From: Candidatus Zhuqueibacterota bacterium
Lineage (GTDB): Bacteria; BS750m-G25
Reading direction: 5' to 3'
DNA length: 64,000 bases
Assembly: GCA_016783505.1 (NCBI GenBank)
Contig: JADHWK010000001.1
Location: 1 to 64,000 of the forward strand
Part shown: in pieces, positions 59,187-64,000 of the stretch
How the letters are laid out: each line of letters starts with the position of its first letter
How positions within the stretch are numbered: the stretch's first letter is position 1
The notes under the pieces: model-generated
Seen by the model: the letters and a program-made list of their open reading frames with translations, nothing else
Told to the model about the DNA's origin: nothing
The model's database searches: none
Program-made: the position numbers and the translations under genes

Positions 59187-60656
59187 TTATTTCTTGCCCA
59201 TCAGATAAGCATGAATTGACCTGGCTGCCTTCTTCCCCTCCCCCATGGCCAGGATCACGGTGGCGGCCCCTAATACAATATCGCCCCCCGCCCAGACCCG
59301 GCGTTTTGAGGTTCTAGCGGTGTCCTGGTCTGCCAGTATGTTTCCCCACTTTGAGGTTTTTAAACCTGGGGTTGTGTTGGGCACCAACGGATTGGGCCCG
59401 TTTCCGATGGCCACCACCACTGTATCCGCTTCCATCATAAATTCCGACCCCGGAATAGGTACTGGCCTCCGCCGGCCTGAACTATCGGGTTCCCCCAATT
59501 CCATCTTCAGGCACTCCATTCCGGTAACCCAGCCTTCTTCGTTCCCCAGCATCCGTTTGGGATTAGTCAGTAGGTTAAAGATGATCCCTTCCTCCTCGGC
59601 CCGCTCGATCTCCTCGATCCGGGCCGGCATCTCCTTGCGGGAACGGCGGTAAACGATCTGAACCTCTTCGGCCCCTAACCTTAAGGCCGTTCGGGCCGAA
59701 TCCATGGCCACGTTCCCCCCCCCGATGACGGCCACCCTGCGGCTTCTGGCGATTGGGGTGTCATATTGGGGGAAAAGATAGGCCTTCATCAGGTTGGACC
59801 GGGTAAGGTATTCGTTGGCTGAATACACCCCATTCAGGTTTTCCCCGGGGATGTTCATGAAGTAGGGCAGCCCGGCCCCGGTGCCCAGAAAGACCGCATG
59901 ATACCCGTTTTTCAGCAGATCATTCACCGTTTGGATCTTGCCTATGACGGCATTGGTTTTGATCTGGACCCCCATGCTTTTCACGTAGTCCACCTCGGCC
60001 TGGACAATGGACTTGGGAAGCCGGAATTCGGGGATGCCGTAGACCAACACCCCTCCTGTTTTATGCAGGGCCTCAAAGATGGTTACCTGATGTCCCTTCT
60101 TAGCCAGCTCTCCGGCCACCGTAAGCCCGGCCGGGCCCGATCCAACCACGGCCACCCTTTTACCGGTGGGGGGGGCAATTTCAGGCACTTCCACCCGACC
60201 GGTATTCCGCTCATAATCGGCGGCGAACCTTTCTAAGGCGCCGATGGCTACCGGCTCACCCTTAATTCCCAGAACGCACACCAGCTCGCATTGATCCTCC
60301 TGGGGACACACCCGGCCGCAGATGGCGGGGAGGGCGTTATCCTCTTTGATCTTGCGCGCTGCCCCCAGAAAGTCCCCCTCCTGGATCAGCTTGATGAAGG
60401 CGGGGATGTCAATCTCCACCGGACAACCGTCCACACACTTTGGCTTCTTACACATGATACAGCGGGTGGCCTCCAGGATCGCCACCTCTGGGGTAAAGCC
60501 GTAGGGGACCTCGTTGAAATTATGGATGCGATCCTCAGGATTTTGCCCCGGTATCCGCTGGCGGGGAATTTTTTCCTTCTTTTTCTTTAAAGGTTCCATT
60601 AACCGATCTACATTAATTTCTAACGAACTAAAGATTGCATTGGGGCTTTCGGACAT
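59187..60656 (-). CDS. Glutamate synthase small subunit-like / NfnB-type flavoprotein
   Basis: CIMCKKPKCVDGCPVEIDIPAFIKLI; VAVVGSGPAGLTVAGELAKKGHQVTIFE; paired with NfnA-like gene. Confidence 0.9.
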   Translation of the reverse strand: MSESPNAIFSSLEINVDRLMEPLKKKKEKIPRQRIPGQNPEDRIHNFNEVPYGFTPEVAILEATRCIMCKKPKCVDGCPVEIDIPAFIKLIQEGDFLGAARKIKEDNALPAICGRVCPQEDQCELVCVLGIKGEPVAIGALERFAADYERNTGRVEVPEIAPPTGKRVAVVGSGPAGLTVAGELAKKGHQVTIFEALHKTGGVLVYGIPEFRLPKSIVQAEVDYVKSMGVQIKTNAVIGKIQTVNDLLKNGYHAVFLGTGAGLPYFMNIPGENLNGVYSANEYLTRSNLMKAYLFPQYDTPIARSRRVAVIGGGNVAMDSARTALRLGAEEVQIVYRRSRKEMPARIEEIERAEEEGIIFNLLTNPKRMLGNEEGWVTGMECLKMELGEPDSSGRRRPVPIPGSEFMMEADTVVVAIGNGPNPLVPNTTPGLKTSKWGNILADQDTARTSKRRVWAGGDIVLGAATVILAMGEGKKAARSIHAYLMGKK

Positions 60657-60727
60657 TCGAAGTTATCCGATAAGACTCCGTCCATATCGGACCTACGATT
60701 CTATCCATTTATCCATCCATTTCTTTT

Positions 60728-61582
60728 CTATTCCCCCAGTCTCGAATGTTCCTCCTGTTTCCCTTTATGATATGCTTCCCAAGAAACCTTCTCCTGGTCG
60801 AGATACATCCGCTGTCGCTTGATGAGACCGTCAAAGTTCACCCGATGGCCGTCGAACTCGGGTCCGTCAACGCAGGCAAACTTCGTCTCGCCCCCCACCT
60901 CAACCCGACAGGCACCGCACATACCGGTGGCGTCCACCATAATGGGGTTCAGGCTGACGATAGTGGGAAGGTCATGGGTCCGGGTCAACTTACAGATCAT
61001 CTTCATCATAATCACGGGACCGACGGCAAACACCTGATCAATGGATGTGCCGGAATCAATGAGGTTCTTCAAGACATCGGTGACGAATCCATGATGTCCG
61101 TAACTGCCGTCATCGGTGGAGATCAAAAGTTGGTGGGAGGTCCGTGCCATCTCCTTCTCCATGATTAGCAGTTCTTTAGTCCGGGCTCCGATGATGGAGA
61201 TCACCCCGTTACGGGCCCCCTTCAGGGCCTTGGCGATGGGATAGATGGGGGCGATCCCGATCCCCCCCCCGATACAGACCACTGTGCCGAACCTTTCAAT
61301 ATGGGTAGGTTTTCCTAAGGGCCCCACTACATCCTGCAGGGAATCGCCTTCACCCAAGGTGGCCAAGTGCTCGGTGGTTTTACCGACCACCTGGAAGACG
61401 ATACGGATGATCCCCTTTCGGGGCCAGGCGTCAGCGATGGTAAGCGGGATGCGCTCCCCCTGCTCGTTAATGCGGAGGACGATGAACTGACCAGCCTTCC
61501 GCTTGCGGGCCACCAAGGGAGCGTCAATATCGAACTCCACTACCCCCTCAGCCAGCACCCTTTTTCGCAGAATTTCGTTCAC
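60728..61582 (-). CDS. Sulfide dehydrogenase / ferredoxin-NADP reductase alpha subunit (NfnA-type)
   Basis: CIGGGIGIAPIYPIAKALK; GMCGACRVEVGGETKFACVDGPEFDGH. Confidence 0.9.
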   Translation of the reverse strand: MNEILRKRVLAEGVVEFDIDAPLVARKRKAGQFIVLRINEQGERIPLTIADAWPRKGIIRIVFQVVGKTTEHLATLGEGDSLQDVVGPLGKPTHIERFGTVVCIGGGIGIAPIYPIAKALKGARNGVISIIGARTKELLIMEKEMARTSHQLLISTDDGSYGHHGFVTDVLKNLIDSGTSIDQVFAVGPVIMMKMICKLTRTHDLPTIVSLNPIMVDATGMCGACRVEVGGETKFACVDGPEFDGHRVNFDGLIKRQRMYLDQEKVSWEAYHKGKQEEHSRLGE

Positions 61583-61619
61583 TGACTTTCTATCCCCTTT
61601 AGAAACTCGTAACAGTTCA

Positions 61620-61716
61620 CCTCATTGTCATTCTTAGCGCAGTGAAAAATCTCTTTTTTGATAAGCACTATGACAATAGGAGATTCTTCCCCCGAAGGTT
61701 CGGGGTCAGAATGACA
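61620..61716. repeat. Inverted pair of TGTCATTCT..AATCTC dispersed-repeat units
   Basis: tgtcattcttagcgcagtgaaaaatctc and, inverted, gagattcttcccccgaaggttcggggtcagaatgaca. Confidence 0.65.
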
Positions 61717-61823
61717 TCCCAACACTTAATTTGGGATTAGCATGGAAATTTATTCCGATCAGTCAGGCGCCTGACCAACGCCAGACTGACCTTTGCTTAC
61801 ACCTCAATAATAAGTTTGTGAAG

Positions 61824-63056
61824 CTATGTTTGTTCTTTTCTAGCCATCTGTTTCACGATCTTTTCCGTGTCCTCGGCGATCACCAACTCCTCATTGGTCG
61901 GTACCACCAATACCTTAACCTTACTAGTTGGGGTGCAGATAAATCCCTCCTTGCTAACCATGGCGTTATTGGCTTCAAAATCGAGCTCAATTCCTAGGAA
62001 GGCCAGCTTCCGGCAGCAAAGCTCCCTTACTTCGGGGGCGTTCTCCCCGATTCCTCCGGTAAAGACCACCCCATCCAGTCCCCCCATGGCGGCTCCGTAG
62101 GCAGCGATATACTTCCTCACCCGGTAACAGAAGACGGCCAGGGCCAATCTTGCCCGACGATGGCCATTTTGGGATTCTTGCAAGATCTCCCTCATGTCGT
62201 TCGATACCCCGGAAATACCCAGCAGTCCGGAATGTTTGTTGAGAAGGACGTTGGCATCGCCCAGCGAGAGCTCCTCCCGACCCATGATGTGGAGGAGGGC
62301 CGCCGGGTCCACATCCCCGCACCGGGTGCCCATCAGCAGCCCTTCCACCGGGGTAAATCCCATTGAGGTGTCTATGGATACTCCCCCGTCCACCGCCGCC
62401 ATACTGCACCCGTTTCCCAGATGGCAGGTGACCAGTTTGAGCTCCTTTATATCCCGACCCAGCATCCCCGCCGCCCGCCGGGAGATATAATAGTGGGAGG
62501 TGCCGTGAAAACCATATCGCCGGATGCCGTATTTTTTATAGAGTGAATAGGGAATACCGTATAGGTAAGCGAAGTCTGGCATTTGGGAGTGGAAGGCAGT
62601 GTCGAATACCGCCACCTGGGGGGCTTGGGGAAGGAGGCGTCCGCAGGCCTTGATCCCCTTAATGTTATGGGGATTGTGGAGAGGGGCCAGCTCGATGCAC
62701 TCCTCCAGTTGATCCATGACCTCGGGGTTGATGAGAACCGATGTCCTGAACTTCTCCCCCCCATGTACCACCCGGTGCCCCACTGCGGCGATCTCCCCAC
62801 TGTCAGTGATCACCCCATGATTAGCGGACAGAAGAATAGAGAGAACGCATTCAATGGCCGCTTGATGATCGGGAATGGCCGCCGCAAGTTTTACCTTATC
62901 CCCGTCGTAACGCCGATGGGAAAGCACCGCCCCTTTCATCCCGATCCGTTCCATCAATCCCCTGGCTAAGGCCTTCCGCCCGGTCATTTCAATGAGCTGA
63001 TACTTGACCGAGGAACTACCGCAGTTTAAGACTAAAATCTTCATGTTCAATACCAC
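61824..63056 (-). CDS. ackA: Acetate kinase (start probably 63044)
   Basis: MKILVLNCGSSSVKYQL; VFDTAFH; YGFHGTSHYYIS; FTGGIGENA. Confidence 0.97.
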   Translation of the reverse strand: MVLNMKILVLNCGSSSVKYQLIEMTGRKALARGLMERIGMKGAVLSHRRYDGDKVKLAAAIPDHQAAIECVLSILLSANHGVITDSGEIAAVGHRVVHGGEKFRTSVLINPEVMDQLEECIELAPLHNPHNIKGIKACGRLLPQAPQVAVFDTAFHSQMPDFAYLYGIPYSLYKKYGIRRYGFHGTSHYYISRRAAGMLGRDIKELKLVTCHLGNGCSMAAVDGGVSIDTSMGFTPVEGLLMGTRCGDVDPAALLHIMGREELSLGDANVLLNKHSGLLGISGVSNDMREILQESQNGHRRARLALAVFCYRVRKYIAAYGAAMGGLDGVVFTGGIGENAPEVRELCCRKLAFLGIELDFEANNAMVSKEGFICTPTSKVKVLVVPTNEELVIAEDTEKIVKQMARKEQT

Positions 63057-63068
63057 AAGGCAATTCTT

Positions 63069-63494
63069 TCAACAAAGTTCCTCTTCTTTGAAGAAGAAGG
63101 CCACCTCTCGAACGCCATTCTCGGGACTGTCCGACCCGTGGACGGCGTTCCGCTCGATGTTTTCAGCATAGAGTTTGCGAAGGGTGCCCGGGTCGGCCTG
63201 GGCCGGGTCGGTAGCCCCGATGACCCGCCTCAGACGGGACACGGCGTCCTCCCCTTCCAGGGCCATGAGCACCACCCTCCCGGAGGTGACATAGTTAAGA
63301 AGACCCTCATAAAAGGGTTTGCCCCGGTGGACAGCGTAGAAATCGGCCGCTTGGTCCCGGGAGAGCCTCACCATCCTCATGCCCCGGATGATGAACCCCT
63401 CCTGTTCAATACGCCTGATGATGTCCCCGATGTGACCCTTGCCCACCCCATCAGGTTTAATAATTAACAAAGTCCTTTCGAACATATTCTCCAT
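63069..63494 (-). CDS. ndk: Nucleoside diphosphate kinase
   Basis: ERTLLIIKPDGVGKGHIGDIIRRIEQEGF; GATDPAQADPGTLR; NAVHGSDSPENG. Confidence 0.97.
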   Translation of the reverse strand: MENMFERTLLIIKPDGVGKGHIGDIIRRIEQEGFIIRGMRMVRLSRDQAADFYAVHRGKPFYEGLLNYVTSGRVVLMALEGEDAVSRLRRVIGATDPAQADPGTLRKLYAENIERNAVHGSDSPENGVREVAFFFKEEELC

Positions 63495-63503
63495 TTTGAA
63501 AAC

Positions 63504-64000
63504 TTAGCCCTTCGGCAAAATGTCTTCCACTAATTTGTCAATAATTCGACTTACCTGCTCGGTGCACTGACTAAAGGCCGCCAGTAGTTTCTCTTCCGGG
63601 GGCTGGCCATCAGAATCGGAAAAGCCCAGCACTCGGGCCGCCCTTCCCAAGGATTGGGGATACAGGGTATCGTCGGCCGCCGAGGAAAGTCGGTAGACAT
63701 CCCGCAGGTTTTTAAGAAAATCGAAGGCTTCGGAAAGCTCCTGAAATTCCCGGGTGTGATCTTTATCTATCTTCCCCAACGTTTCGAAGAGCCGGTTGCT
63801 GATAGGCTCCCTCAACCGATACCGGGCCTTATACATCAACAGCACCATCTCGATGTCCCGAAGCCCCCCCCGGGACTCCTTCACATTCAGCTCCGTCCCT
63901 TCACAATGCCGGGACTCGATCTCGCCCTTCATCTCACAAACATAAGACTCCCATTTTTCAAAGATGTGGGGCTTGATGATCCTCTCCTCAAATTCCCTTT
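63504..64000 (-). CDS. GlnD/GlnE-like nucleotidyltransferase, partial at window edge
   Basis: ELNVKESRGGLRDIEMVLLMYKARY; frame stays open to 64000 (REFEERIIKPHIFEKWESYVCEMKG...). Confidence 0.6.
   Translation of the reverse strand, partial: REFEERIIKPHIFEKWESYVCEMKGEIESRHCEGTELNVKESRGGLRDIEMVLLMYKARYRLREPISNRLFETLGKIDKDHTREFQELSEAFDFLKNLRDVYRLSSAADDTLYPQSLGRAARVLGFSDSDGQPPEEKLLAAFSQCTEQVSRIIDKLVEDILPKG

Noticed and set aside
46362-63467. Long + strand ORFs such as 46362-46880, 49335-49697, 56324-56971, 62583-62969
   Set aside because: Antisense shadows of strong minus-strand genes in GC-rich DNA; no recognisable motifs.

Overview
64-kb bacterial window, host not identified, with no rRNA, CRISPR array or intact transposase seen. 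(1) 0.15-4.5 kb: four direct copies of the 5' end of a secreted beta-helix-type gene, only the last long, with small two-gene cassettes between them (HicB/HicA-like, DUF/clan AA aspartic protease-like, HicB/HicA-like). (2) 4.5-35.7 kb: a large, mostly AT-rich, + strand exopolysaccharide/O-antigen cluster (epimerases, Wlb/Wbp-type diacetamido-uronate genes, many glycosyltransferases, Wzx, Wzy-like, two radical SAM proteins, PHP/HisC-like/AsnB-like trio, WbaP-like sugar transferase). (3) 35.7-45.9 kb: a second patchwork in which truncated pieces of sugar-transferase, Gfo/Idh and DegT aminotransferase genes alternate with about seven or more TA-like cassettes (AbrB/PIN, four-helix-bundle protein, RelE-like, DUF5647-like, DUF4258/DUF2283, AbiEii-like, DUF6516/TumE-like), with dispersed hairpins and two identical 100-bp MITE-like insertions. 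(4) initiator-like tRNA-Met at 46.2 kb, then a GC-richer minus-strand housekeeping block (CorC/HlyC, YigZ, acyl-CoA dehydrogenase, rnc, fabF, acpP, fabG, fabD, fabH, plsX, rpmF, YceD, NfnB/NfnA-type pair, ackA, ndk, GlnD/GlnE-like). The best candidate for something undescribed is the recurring layout 'truncated direct copy of a resident gene + TA-like cassette + next copy', seen on three unrelated resident genes and on both sides of the polysaccharide locus, with recurrent breakpoints and palindromic repeats at the junctions. All family calls come from reading translated motifs; no database search was run.
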